Source: Chamaecrista fasciculata (taxonomy: Eukaryota > Streptophyta > Magnoliopsida > Fabales > Fabaceae). Taken from it: a DNA stretch of 64,000 nt. Where the stretch lies: assembly GCA_003254925.1 (NCBI GenBank), contig QANZ01018074.1, forward strand, positions 37,612 through 101,611, in the 5' to 3' direction. Shown piece after piece: positions 33,171-45,900 of this stretch (position 1 is its first letter; each line of letters opens with the position of its first letter). The notes under the pieces were generated by a model. It had not been told where the DNA came from. It did no database searches and saw nothing but the letters and a program-made list of their open reading frames with translations. Made by a program: the position numbers and the translations under genes.

Positions 33171-34060
33171 TGAGTACCTTCATAGCAAGGGCTTGATGCC
33201 TCTTAGGCATAGCCTCTAAGGCTTTGCCTACAAGGCTTCGCCTCCAAGGCTTCGCCTCCAAGGCTTAGCTTACAAGGCTTCGCCTCCAAGACTACGCCTC
33301 CAAGGCTATGCCTACAAGGCTTCACCTCCAAGACTACGCCTCCAAGGCTTCACCTCCAAGGCTACGCCTCCAAGGTGTCTAAGAGATGTCTAAGTGTACA
33401 AGAGCAAGACACCTTATGTAAGCTTGACATAGGCCACGTGCCACCCGCAACATCCTTACTTAGACAAGGTAGGGAATGTTGTGAAGGTAAGGAGACGCAT
33501 CCTCCCTCCTTCTCCGGGAACAATCTTAGGATGTAGCTTGGTAAGATTGAAGTAAAGGCTTCTTCGTGCTTGACCACGATCGCTTTGAGTAAGCAAGGTA
33601 AGAACTTAGTCTTTAGTAAATGAAGTGATGTTCTTTTGAGCTCAGACCTTCTCGCCTTACTTGCCAAGATGCCCACGTCACCTTCTCCCATCAGGCCCAT
33701 GAACTGACGGTTACCTCACTCTCATCTTCCCACTTTCCCGCATCTTACGTCCCACCTTCCCCATTTGCCCACTTTCCGTATTTTACGGAACCATGTTCCC
33801 CATGTTCCCCATGCTGCTTCACGTTCAGCATCATCCTTCAGCATAACCGTCATTGTTAGTCACCTCTATAAATAGCTCCCTCACCCTTCAGAGAAGGGGT
33901 TGAACATTTCTGAGTCTGAAACACATAGAGATTTCCCACTTGAGCTCTTACGAACATACTTTCATTTACCGTTGCACTAAGTTCTCTTGTCTTACCGGTG
34001 CTTATTCTTAGCGCTTTACTTCTCCCCTAACGAGAACTTCCCAAGGGTTATTTTTTCATC
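33171..34060 (+). mobile_element. LTR-like region with minisatellite and TATA box
   Basis: A GC-richer block bounded by AT-rich DNA. It contains the 14-bp minisatellite (33204-33371), Pol II promoter-like TATAAATAG at 33867-33875, then about 170 bp of leader-like sequence to 'cccaagggtta' near 34045. This order is typical of a retrotransposon LTR. No TG...CA ends, primer-binding site or coding domain could be fixed, so it may be a solo or truncated LTR. Confidence 0.4.
33204..33371 (+). repeat. 14-bp minisatellite, about 12 units
   Basis: Tandem units of consensus AAGGCTTCGCCTCC with variants such as AAGGCTTAGCTTAC and AAGACTACGCCTCC. 168 bp equals 12 units. Each unit contains GGC(N)GCC-like complementarity. 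Confidence 0.9.
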
Positions 34061-36831
34061 TTGTTTAATTGTTGTTATTTATTTTTGGTAATACTTTGTT
34101 GTTGTTATCTGTTGTTTTTCTATAATTCATCTGTTGTTGCTCTGGAACTTCAAGTACGAACCCCCCCTTTCCCAGAACAAAACTAAAATCCAGTAAAATA
34201 AATGTGTGGGGAATAGTCTGGTATGGGGACAAAAATGTAAAATGCATGATTTTAAACACCAAGCAAATATTGCTTATTATTACTTTTTGTTTTCTTTTTT
34301 CTTTTGGATCTTTCTGGTTTGTGTAAAGTTCTCTAGATCTGTATTAGGCAATTTTAGTCTAATAGGCTAGCTTCTAGGTTTACATTCGTTGGTATTCTAC
34401 TGTAGCCGTGTCATGTTAAAAATTTATTTTATATTTATAAATATGTACCTTTCAAAATCAATCTAAACCATATAATTCGAATTAATTAAATGATTAGATT
34501 ATTTCATTGAATTAAAACTGATTAGATCGGTTGAGTTTATAAATTTTATCCAATATCATCTAATCTAAACTGGTTTAGTCGATTATAATATAATATACTT
34601 TTTAATTTGATATATTTATATTTAATATAATAATAAATTATTAATTCATAAAATAAAAAATTTATTATTCAAACCAAACCATTAAATTATTTCTAATCTA
34701 GATTAAAAAAATATATGTTTTTGGTTAAATTTTTCAAAATTTCTTTATTTTTTTAAATTTAAAATGTAATTTTTACTCTAGAAATCAATCAATCGAGCCA
34801 ATTCAAATTGATCTAAATCTCGATTTGAATTGGTTCCGTTGGTATAAAAACATTAGATAGATTGGAGAATTTTTTTTTTCAGTTATCTAATTAGATGAAT
34901 TTATTAGATAAAAATTCCAAATCAAATTGAACTGATGATTGAAACACTTCTATATTGGCCACTCACAGTAGTACACATCAAAACTCTAACCTGTTCACAT
35001 TTTGTATGTATTCAGCCCTTAATTACGAGAATTTACTTAAACTCATATATATGTGTGAGAATAATGACAATGTTCCTTTATTACAGTAGGGTCTACCTAT
35101 AGACTATAGAAATGCCAAACAAGTCTGACACAAATTATGAAATTAACGACAATGGAGGTGAGATGTGGACCAATAAAAATGAAGATGATGATGTTTTAGT
35201 TGAACCTAACACTTAATGAGCCCATCGTAACCTACCTCTTAAATCATCCACTTTCTCATGCCTACACATTTCTGTGCCATTATCTTCAATTGTGATAGCG
35301 TGGACCACTATTTTTTGATTTTTTTTTCGTCTCTAAGCAAGTTTGACACATTTTTGTGTGTAGAGTGAGTACCAATTTTCCTTTCTTGTACGTACTTGAT
35401 AGATAATGTGAAGATGATGGGTGAGTAACGAATTCCTTGAAAAAAATCCAAGAGCTATTAGGCTGGTTGCCACTAACATGACAAGATACTTTATAAGTAA
35501 AATAATTTGTCATCACTAAAATTCTTGATAAAGTTATTAATTAGAGGTTGTTACGTACGTAAGTTTGTTTTGTGAATGAAATTGACATGGATTTATCCGA
35601 TTCACATGAGATGAGTGTTACATATTTAGAATTTAACGAGCTAGGCAATCCACCATACTTGCTTTTTGATCATATATGTTCATGATTTTATTTTTGATAC
35701 AAATTTTACATACGGTGGATGATACTAAAAAGTATGTCTTATAAATTCTAGGAATGTTAATTACTCTTTGTTTGGCCAGAGACAAGAATGTTAATTACTC
35801 GTAATATGTTAGTTATTGGAATTAGATTTTTTTTAGTTGTAACAAGTTTTATATTTAAGAGATTATTGAATGTCTGACACTTTATGATAAAGTCTTAAAT
35901 ATTTGACTCTCCAATTAATTTTTGAAATGTAATTTTTTTTAAGATGGACTAGATTAAACTATGATACTAAAATTTGAAGAGAAATGGGAATTTCGAATTG
36001 AATGCACGCAGGAGCACGTAAGATTAATTTCTCAATAATTTTTTTAATATATTTTTAGATAAAAAAATTAATTTTAAAAGTAAAGAAAGAAAAAGATACA
36101 AAGAACTCAAATGTTGATAAGCTTTCTGTAACATCACCCCAAGTTGGATAAAGACATAAAGTTGTCAAAAGTACACCAGATTCACAAGTAATGAATCAAT
36201 GTTTTTGAAGGGGCATGCTTTATAAGTCTAGGACCTCTCTTACCAATTATGTCTAGGGCATGCTTTATAAGTCTAGGACCTCTCTTACCAATTACCATGT
36301 TAGGTACTCTTTTTATCTTGAACTCTTCTAAATTTATAGTATATATCAATTAATTCCTTATTATGTCACCTGTATATGATTTTTAGCATCATTTGGTGAA
36401 TTTTTGACCATTTCATCTTTTTTGTTAAGATCATTGTAAGTTTGTAACACTTGACAACTTGATTTATAAAAGGCATCGTTTCATCAAATAAAACGTTGCG
36501 TTTTGGCGTTGATATATGAGAGGCAAGGCCAAATACAAAGAACTTCACAACGTCTCAAATGCAGAGGATCCAGGTGGCATTATTGCTTACTTTGTTATTA
36601 AAACTAATTCTTTCTGCCTAATTATTCGTTCTAGTAAAAAACCATCAGCTTGTTTATAGCTCCTTGATGTTTGTCTTGTTCGCACTTCAATATGAAGACA
36701 AGATACATGCACTTGTATATTGTTTCTATATAAAAAAAATAAATTAAAGGATCAAAAAGTAAAAGGGGAAATTGACAAAACATAGATTCAAGAAGAAAAA
36801 ATAGAGTTTGTGTGTTCTTCGTTGCCAAAAG
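34061..36831. other. Intergenic, no recognised gene
   Basis: AT-rich. 34420-34940 has repeat-like words ('ctaaaccatataattcga', 'gatctaaatctcgattt') in both orientations, suggesting a degenerate inverted-repeat element. 36211-36294 is a tandem duplication listed separately. No coding gene supported. Confidence 0.45.
36211..36294. repeat. 45-bp direct tandem duplication
   Basis: GGGCATGCTTTATAAGTC and the following bases start at 36211 and again at 36256, nearly identical through 'cctctcttaccaatta'. Recent local duplication. Confidence 0.9.
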
Positions 36832-37192
36832 TGTTGGGCTTTCTTTCAAAGTCCCACATGTGGGAATAAAATTGAGGGGGTGAGAGGCTTGTATAAATAG
36901 GAGTGAGGTATGAGCTTCTTTGGCACCACAACTTACATAGAAATCCTAATGGGTGTATTGGGGTTTGGGTAGTTGTGAGTCAATTTTGAGAGAGGGTTTG
37001 CAATTTTCTCCAGTCAAAAATTGTATTGAGGAGGGTTTGTAATTTTTCCGTGCAAAAATTACAAATAGTGAATTTTGTCCCAGAGGGGGCCGTGGAGTAG
37101 GTCTTGAGGCACCGAACCACGTTAAAGATTTGTGTTCGTTTCTCCGTTTCCTCTTCCTTTATTTCTTGTGTGGGTTGCGCTTCCGCCCAACA
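36832..37192 (+). mobile_element. LTR copy 1 (TG...CA, 361 bp)
   Basis: Starts TGTTGGGCTTTC and ends CGCCCAACA, so TGTTGGG and CCCAACA form the short inverted repeats expected at LTR ends. It contains TATAAATAG at about 36892 and 'gaaccacgttaaag', a phrase I associate with plant Copia LTRs. A close relative lies at 37379-37737 in the same orientation. Confidence 0.75.
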
Positions 37193-37378
37193 AAAAGTTC
37201 TCAAAAGGCTTTTGGATTAATAACTAATAATGAACAAAAACTGCTATGAACTGTCACAAATTGTGATGACATTATAACCTGTGCTTCCAAGTAGTAAAGT
37301 TGGTTCCGCCATAAGAAGTATCAAAACACAGACACAGATAATCATTCCGTTAGATCCTTAATTTATTGAGGAAATTAA
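37193..37378 (+). other. 186-bp segment between the two LTRs
   Basis: If the flanking repeats belong to one element, this is its whole internal region, far too short for gag-pol. That would be a TRIM-like miniature retrotransposon. I do not see a standard primer-binding site next to the left LTR; the right end, GAGGAAATTAAAG, is only weakly polypurine. Confidence 0.35.
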
Positions 37379-37737
37379 AGTTGGGGTTTCTTTGTTTTTT
37401 CAAAGTCTCACATTGGTTGCATAGAAAGGTTGAGTGGGTGAGGAAGAGGAGTTTTCACCTTAGGAGACACCATAACTTACATAAAAATCTTAAAGAGGGT
37501 AATGGAGTTTGGGTAGTTGTGAGTCATTTTTTAGAGAGAGTTTGCAATTTTCTCCGGTCAAAAATTATATTGAGGAGGGTTTATAATTTTTTCCGTGCAA
37601 AAATTACAGATAGTGAAGTTTGTTCCAGAGGGGACCGTAGAGTAGGTCTCGAGACATCGAACCACGTTAAAGTTTTGTGTTTGTTTCCCTGTTTTCTCTT
37701 TCTTTATTTATTATATGGGTTGCGCTTCCCTCCAACA
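37379..37737 (+). mobile_element. LTR copy 2 (359 bp)
   Basis: Aligns along its length with 36832-37192 ('gggtagttgtgagtca', 'gcaattttctcc', 'gtgcaaaaattac', 'tcgaaccacgttaaag', end CCAACA). It has accumulated differences, including a lost TG start and lost TATA box. No shared 5-bp target duplication with copy 1 was found. Confidence 0.65.
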
Positions 37738-40700
37738 TAAACATAAAATTTAACTTAGCAATTAGCATAATAATGAGGACCAAAAACTAATTAATAAATA
37801 ATTGACTTATAAAGCAGCATTTAGTGGCAGTATGGGGACAAGAGGACCAGTTGACATGAATGCGATTTGTACAGATGGAAGTGGACATAGTAGATTTTCA
37901 CTATCGAAAGAGCCTTTAATTCAATTTCTACTATTGAATTGAATATACATTTCAATGTTACGTTGATGGGTAATAGAAAAGAGAATGGGGTCTAGCAACC
38001 ACTAAATAAATATTCAACCAGAAACCTACATATAAATCGTACAACTTGCAATTGAACCTATCTTTGTTTGTCTGATGTTGGCCCCATGCATGGATTATAT
38101 GACAATGGCAGGTAGGTCAGCAAGCAAACACATTTCATAAATTATGATCCTATTGTTGTTTGATTTGATCCATGTTTGATTTTCACTGAGAACACGTTTG
38201 ATTTTCATTTTTCAAGTGTTAGAATTTGATGTTTTTCATTGGGATAAATTAATGTTATGTTTATTACTTGTATCTTGTATGATTACAAAGACCTCTCATT
38301 TATCTATTTTACAGTTTAAGTTATAAGGAATAATTCTTATTTGAGTCAGAAGTCAATTATTTTAATAAAACTTGAACTCAAGACTCTGTTAAAGTATTTT
38401 ACTCATTTATGTGTGGGATTTTAGTAGAAATTGAATTTTCTAAACGTATTTAATGCATGATAAAGTGCTTTCATCACAATATATATATACCCTCGTACAT
38501 AATTATTAAAATCTCGATTTAAATATTAAAGTTTTACAAGTTTACAATCTTAGTTACCTACACAAAAGCCATTTCGATATTAAATAAAATTTAAATTTAC
38601 TAAAATCTTACTTAAATCTCGATTTTATATATACAATTTTACGATTTTACATTTTATTGATCATACGGTTTTATTATGAGAATTTACATTCTCTTAAAGT
38701 AAAAAATTTTAAATATCACTCCTATAAAATGAAATATTTTAAGAAAATTATTAAAAAAAATTTTTAACGATTTATGAGATCTTTTGTTAAAATATGACAA
38801 ATCTTTAATAATTATATGCTTATAATAATTTTTTATGCTATTAATTACCTTATCTATATTTATATATATAATGAAAATGAAAAAAAATAAAATGAGTATG
38901 TTTTGATGCATTTGAATTAATTAAGTGATAGAATTCTGGTATGAAAATTATATTATTTATACTTAGGTAAACTCTTATAATTTTACGATTCGAGTTTAAA
39001 ATCCGATTTTACACCCCATTTTCGAGTTTACTTCAACTCTCGATTTTGACAGCCTTGCTCTTGTATTTTCTTTGTCTTCAGGGAATTTTGCAGTTATATG
39101 CTAGTTTTTATATACAGGCAACAGGAATTTTCACACAACACTAATATAATTATATATTATATAATAGTCAATCTTCAATTTAATAATCATGTAGTATTAT
39201 TTTTTATAAATATTTTATTACATGATTTAATTTATTTTATTAACAGATCTAGGTAATATAATTTAACTTAAATTATGATTGAGTTTTAGATTATAAATTT
39301 CAAAAAGGAATTATTTAGTCAAAACATAAACAATAATCAACTTTTTAATGTAAAAACACACTTTTTGTCGCCAAACTTTACATCAACTTTCAATTTTATC
39401 TCCAATGTTTTTCACTGTTAATTTTGTCCCCAATATTTAATATTTTGATCGATTTGATCATTTTCTCTTACTTTAAATAAACATTAACGATAGATTAAAA
39501 TTGATATAAAAAATAAACTCAAATTTTAATTAGAATTGAAAAATATGATGAAGTCTATTATTAATTTATAAAAAGAAATTAGTATCCAAAAGATAAAATT
39601 GACCACAAGTTAAAATATTATGGATGAATTTGATAAAAACAAAAATATTGAAAACGAAATTAAAAGTTGATGTAATTTTTTTTTTAAAAAAAGTTTTTTT
39701 CTTATAACATTGAAAAAAAATATAACGTCAACTTTGTTCATATTTAATAAAAATAATTTAAAATTAAATTACAGGATTTCAATTAAAAAAAATTAAAAAA
39801 TTGAAGTACAATTCCACTTTTGATAGAAAAAGCACCACGTATACACACATGTTGGGAATGGGTACGATGCCAACAATATCTTCCGACCGTCACTATGGAA
39901 AATTCAACATGTGACTTCTTTTCCTATTATCAATTATTACGACTAAACATTTATCATTTAAAATTTTTTTTTGGCCTGAACATTTATCACCAAACTAAAA
40001 GTTAATTTTTAGTCTCCATAAAAAAAAATGTGAATTTTTAGTCCAAGATATAATTTAATTTTCTCATAATATTATACATATTACAAATGTACATGAGAAG
40101 CTTTCTAATGTATATTCGATAGAGTAGTTTTTTTTTTCAAACTATGAGTTTTTCTGCCTATCTGTGTAATGGTTAGCGAAGATTAATCTCATTCGAGTAT
40201 TAGAGACGATACGGTCAGAATTCTTCTAACAATGTCGACTTTGCGGATCGAACATCAATTCTCTCTTTAAGATGTAGCTCGCTAAACTATTATACCAAAC
40301 ACTTGTTGATTTTGATAACGTACTTTTTAACTTAATAGATGATCACATGAATATCGACGGAAAAAAATGATCATGTGAATACAAATATTTTTTTTGTTCT
40401 CATGTTACATTTTGAATATATTTATCACATAAACAATTGATAAATTTTGTAACAAAAATAAATGGTCAAATTTGCGCTTTGACCTTTCATTAATTATAAA
40501 ATGCAAATTTTGTTAAATCATCGTAGTTAGGTTAACTTCAATATATATTTTAAGCTACGCATTTATATAATGCCAATTGATATATTTGATTTAGGACTTC
40601 TTATTTTATAACTAGAATTGAAGAAAATAGAAGAGAAATTCAGAAGTGACATAAAATTTGGATTTTCGTATATTAATGGAAGATTAAGGCTCAATTTATA

Positions 40701-41322
40701 ATTTTTAATAGTTACATCATAATAAATGTGAGATGAATCGTAGGTCAACCTCTTATTTGGCCATGCAACCATCTTGTTAAGGATAGGACAGGAAACTAAA
40801 GCAAATAAATTAACAGAACAGGAGCAAAGGGTCATGTCTAGATGGGCCACAAGACCACAAATGTCCCTGCATAAAAGGCCCATGGAGGACGGGGAGTTGT
40901 TGAGGCGCAGCTTGGGGATCAGGGTAGGAGAAGGCACTGCCAGAAGAAGGTCAGAGGAGAACCAACTGTTACAAACTTGAAGAAGATCTCTAATGAATAG
41001 GATGCATCCCTCAAGCTTTTTGATGCTTTTGGGGAATTTCATACCCGCCCAACAAACATGATCGCCTGCAATGCAACCATCTTGTTGGTTTCATTTAAAA
41101 TGTATGTGGATAAGTTTGAAAGGGATTTTTTTAATAATTTATCCCTAAAAATAAATAAATGAGCGAAATTCCTCTTTTCTATTTTTTTCTTTTTTTGAAC
41201 AAAACGCATAAGGGTCAAGCCCATTTTCAGTGTATTGGGTTATCAGCCCATATTCTCTGCATCATCCAAAACGGGATATCTATAATCTATAAATCTATAA
41301 AATTCATCTATAATCTATAATC
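37738..41322. other. Intergenic with fold-back MITE and SINE-like copies
   Basis: 39355-39720 holds fold-back MITE copy 3 ('ttttgtcgccaaactttaca', 'aattttgtccccaatattta', 'attttgatcgat'). 40130-40310 holds the second SINE-like copy. 40774-41042 is a GC-richer block with open frames on both strands (+ 40774-40980; - 41042-40563) and no recognisable protein; it could be an old gene fragment. Confidence 0.45.
40130..40310 (-). mobile_element. SINE-like repeat, copy B
   Basis: On the - strand: 'tggtataatagtttagcgagct' (box A-like, shortened here to TAGTTTAGCGAGCT), TGTTCGATCCG (box B-like), then 'cgacattgtta', 'ctcgaatgagatta', 'agataggcag'. Same order as 30500-30690. Confidence 0.5.
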
Positions 41323-41615
41323 TGTTATAAATATTATAATAAGTATTTGTGAACATTCACAATTGTCTTTTTAGATTTTTATGTATACATGAATGTATTT
41401 GTAATTTAGTTTCTTGTGTACATGAATGTGAGTTTATGCATTCATTAGGTACATTCCCTCCTTTAAATTCTTTAGCCTATAAATAATGACTTTAAGAGTT
41501 GATGTATGTTTTTCTTGACATAGGTTGAATAATAGAAATCTATCTCTCCTCCTACTTTGCTCTCTACCCTAATATTCTTGTTTCACATATTTCACAACAC
41601 GTTATCAGCACGAGT
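41323..41615 (+). mobile_element. Copia-type LTR followed by a primer-binding-site-like sequence
   Basis: LTR 41323-41599 begins TGTTATAAATATTATAATAA, contains CCTATAAATAATG (TATA) near 41477 and a pyrimidine-rich leader, and ends TTTCACAACA. It is followed at once by CGTTATCAGCACGAG, which is commonly seen directly after the 5' LTR of plant Copia elements. No gag-pol follows, so only a 5' end remains. Confidence 0.6.
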
Positions 41616-42574
41616 CTCTGCCGATTTGAGTTTACGATTATTAAAAATGAGCCTACGTCAAATTGCTAAAAGTTAATCGGGTCGCGAGCGATGCGATGCG
41701 GCGGCGAGGAGCGAGGGGGGTTTGTATCCTCAGTGTCTTGTATCACATCAATGTCGATCTCAGGTTCAAAGTCACTGGACTCAATCGAGTTGATCTCTCG
41801 TGGGTTATCCATGGAAGTTTTGCGTCGTTTTTGTGGGATGATGTACGGGATCTTTGGTGAAGGATGTGGAAGGGTGGACTCCATTATAAGTAAGGTGGCG
41901 AAACAGGGTGGTGATGAGGGAGAAATAAGATAAGTGGGCAACAAAATAGAGTAGGGAGTAGAGGAGAAAGAGCGCAAGTAATAGCTTGAGAAAATCGACC
42001 GCTGCAAGGAATGGGTATGGCTAGAAGACTCCAGGGAAGAGTGAAAAAAGGGAGAGGTTTAGGGCAATGATTAGATGAAAAAAGGTGGGGATTAGAAAGA
42101 GTGAAATAGGGTATCAAGGGAACTAACTAATCAGGCCAAAAAACTTGAGGAGAAATTAAATCGTAATAGCAAGCAAAAAGACCGAAACTCGAGGGGTTGT
42201 GCCGAAAAAGGCCAATAAACAAATCACAAGGGATTAAAGCAATTAATGCAGCACAAGATAAATACGGCAGGTAAATAAAAATCTTACTTGGTGGACCAAT
42301 AGGTAGAGGGGCATAGAGAACGTTTCTTCGAATCGAGAGAGTTTTAAGGGGATAGGCAGTCTTCAAAAATGCCATGCGCTAAGTATACGAAAGGCCAAAA
42401 CACAAAACGGATAAGAAGCCACAGTAGGAGAATACTCGTAGATCTGTACGGAAGTAATGATTGAGGGGACTATGAACTTGTGTAAACTCTTTGGAGAGGG
42501 CATCGATACCTTTAGGGGGTAACGTCTGAACCCTAATCGGGTTGGGGTTTTGGGAACTCAGTCGGAGGAGCGAC

Positions 42575-42607
<33 letters not shown>

Positions 42608-42610
42608 NTA
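41616..42610 (-). other. Repeat-like insert of unknown class, with long T tract
   Basis: GC-richer than the flanks, with several open frames on the - strand (42007-41666, 42375-42127, 42642-42379) that do not join into a recognised protein. One carries an acidic stretch (SSDFEPEIDIDVIQDTEDT). It ends at a T tract of about 27 bases (42580-42607) and an N at 42608, read as poly-A on the - strand. It may be part of a non-LTR retrotransposon, but no endonuclease or reverse transcriptase domain is visible. Confidence 0.3.
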
Positions 42611-42915
42611 CATTTATTCTTTATATATCCTAGATGATCCAAGTTGAGTAAAGTATTTCTTACCTATCTTCAAATATTAATAAGTGTCTTAAAATATATA
42701 TAAAAATAAAAAATAATAGAAATTAAGAAATTTAAATGAGAAATGGACAAAGGAAGTGAGAGCGGCAAAAGCCTTGTCAGTTATCCTAAACGGCCGGCCT
42801 TGGAATTTGTCTCTTTCTGATCATTCAGCTTCCCCAAGAATCTTTTCACTCTTGATTCTCCTTCTTCAATGGATTCTACTCTCGTTTCTCTTACTTGATC
42901 TTCTCTGTTATCGAC

Positions 42916-45900
42916 ATGGAGCCACCGTTTCCCGCCATCTTTCTGGTCTTCGTCTTCGTCTTCACGATCTGCTCCCTTTCCTTCTCTATCGCTCTGTCTT
43001 CCACCATTGGAATTGACTCTATCTCTCGCCTCCTCGAGATTCAAGACCGTCAGAGGGCTCCACCTTCCGTCCAGGAGGCTGCCGCTCGCGGCGTTCTTCT
43101 CCGCTTGCTTCCTTCTCATTCCTCCAGCTTCGAGTTCCGAATCGTCTCCAAGGTTTTCAAGTTTATCTGATTTTTTTTCCGCTGTGGAGTTAAATTTGGT
43201 GAAATTGACTTTTAATGCTGCTTCATTTGGTTCTCGGATTATTGTTATTTGGTATTGACGTTGGTCTATTGTTCTTGTATTTATGGAAGTAGCTACTAGC
43301 TAGTCATTTTTTAAGTTTGAGTTGACTGTGATTTCCCTGTTTATCGGTTATGTCTGGAATGATACTTACATTCTCCGTTTTACTAAATTGTGAACAGAAA
43401 CAATGTGGAGACCAATACTGTTTCATGATCAGAAACAATCCTTCTTTCCGAAGACACGGGGATCCTGAAATATTGTATGCTTTTAATTTCTGCACTTATT
43501 TTCTTTTTAAAAGAATAAACTAGTGTCACAATTAGGCATCTGCTGATAAATAATTAATTTAATGCCACAATTACTGAGAAGCAAGTTCGTAAGTTGAATT
43601 TATTTGTCAAATGATTAATTTCATCTCATAATGCTAACTCACTGAAATTGTAAATGCTTTAGAGTTTAGACACTTGGTCTGATTCTGTAAGATTTTCACT
43701 TGATTAGGCGGGAGGCATGGCCAAGGGAATCAAGATTTCCAATTAATAGTTAATTGCCTTTCCAGCTAATATGTGCTACATTTAAAATGCTGCCATGAGC
43801 TTTATTGACTTCTATAAAATTGCAAACATGTGTATCAGTGGCATCAATCATACATTAGCATCGTAGTAGAATCAGAGCTATCTTGTTGGAATTTAGAAAA
43901 TAATTATAAGGTTTTTAATTGTCACCAGAATTTCCGGGACAACTGGGGTGGAGGTCGTGGCTGGTCTTCACTGGTACTTGAAGCATTGGTGTGGTTTACA
44001 TATATCTTGGGATAAAACAGGTGGTTCGCAATTGTTTACAGTACCAAAAGCAGGATTGCTCCCACGTGTTCATGATGCTGGAATTTCGATTAAGAGGCCA
44101 ATTCCATGGAGCTATTACCAAAATGCTGTTACGTCTAGTTGTAAGTTACTTTCAAGCCACCTTATGATTTTCCTGCAATATGTGTTGTGTACCAGAAGAT
44201 CATATTTCACAATATCTTATTTTATCTACTTTTGGAAGATTCTTTCGCTTGGTGGGACTGGAAAAGATGGGAAAAGGAAATTGACTGGATGGCTCTGCAA
44301 GGTGTAAACTTGCCACTTGCATTTACAGGACAAGAGGCTATTTGGCAGAAAGTTTTCAAGGTCCTTTTCTCTGCCATATTTCTTACATATGCATAATTCT
44401 TTGCATGGGTTTGATATTTTAACATCTATTTTTCTGGTCAGATTTTTTTTGTAAATAAAATGTCTTTATTGCTCAAAATCACATAAAAAAGACATCACTT
44501 GAAATGCACCTTCAGACTAGTTTTTGAACATAGTAAAAGAGAAAAAATTGCAAATAAGTCTCACCTTGAAAGCGTTGCTTCCATTTGTTATTTTGAAGAA
44601 ATCAAGAGTGTCAAAACACATACTGTATGTATACCATATATAGCTTTTATGATTTTCTTAGGTATACTTCTAAACAGATCCTAACAAGGAAGAACAACGT
44701 TAAACAGGCAGAGTGTCTGATGACCTATTAACTTTTACTTTGGATTGTTGCCCATAGATGTTATTTCAAAACTTTAGTTGATGCGAGCATTACTTTTTAT
44801 GATGCTGACGTCCAGAGATGACTACAATAATGAGATATCTAAGCCGCGCTCCATCCTCCATCTACATCTATTTGGATAAAGTTTTAGAAGTCATCACAAC
44901 CTGATTACTAGAGAAAATGTGTAGTTATCTCAGATCTGAATCTGAAAGTCTTATAGAATACAGTGTTTATTTATTGGCAGTGTTCAGGTATACCTTCTAT
45001 TTTACAGCTTGTAGAAACACTACCTGGCAGTGATATTTTTGTAGTAAGTAGCATATACAACTTGATTAACCCTCATAAATATAATTCTTTCATGATTTCA
45101 TCAATCAACTCATTGTATTCTTCTTATCATAGTGGTAGCACTGTGGCCTTAAATTGAAGTATTTCTTCGATTTCTGAATTAAATTTATTCACCAGGAGAA
45201 ATTTAATATGAGCAATTCAGATTTGGATGATTTCTTTGGAGGTCCAGCCTTTCTTGCTTGGTCACGTATGGCAAATTTGCATGGGTGAGTGTTACAATTC
45301 ATGGGCTTGTATTTTGACGGTTCAATATGTTTGTTTTGAGGTTAGCAAGTACAAGTTACTTTGTTAGTTATATGAACACATATTTTAGCTCTTCAGGCTT
45401 TTACGTATTGTCGACAAAGTTGTCTGGTCTGATGCTTCAATCTCTAACTTTTTCTGTCTCCATTTTTTAGAATATCAATAATTTTATTTTATTATATTGC
45501 AATCACAGATGGGGTGGACCACTGCCACAGAGCTGGTTTGATCAACAGTTAATCCTACAGAAGAAAATTCTTCTCAGAATGTATGAACTTGGAATGACAC
45601 CTGGTACCCAATTTCTATTTTTAGTCTCTTGCACATTATCCACATGAAACTACTGTTTTTCTTTAAGATTGGTCAATTACCAGATAATCAGAGATGGGCT
45701 GGGAAATAAATTTATGAAGTAATGAGCTTTAAAACTGTTCTTACTACTTTTTTACTTTTGGTTTCTGGTAGCACACAACTCGATTGTATGTTCCCATGCA
45801 TGCAGCGGCGGTGTATGCATTGCATATGTGACAAAAGTCACAAAACATAAGTTGTCAGATCTTATACTTGTTCTCAGGTGAAGTAAAACTTGCATACTGA

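Noticed and set aside
33204..33371. CRISPR-like array
   Set aside because: Units are contiguous 14-mers without spacers, in a plant nuclear genome; a minisatellite.
40563..41042. 159-aa - strand ORF as a gene
   Set aside because: No family recognised, an open frame also exists on the opposite strand, and its 3' half is AT-rich low-complexity; possibly an old gene fragment, not supported as a CDS.
42379..42642. ORF with a poly-lysine run
   Set aside because: Caused by the 27-base T tract and an ambiguous base; no real protein.
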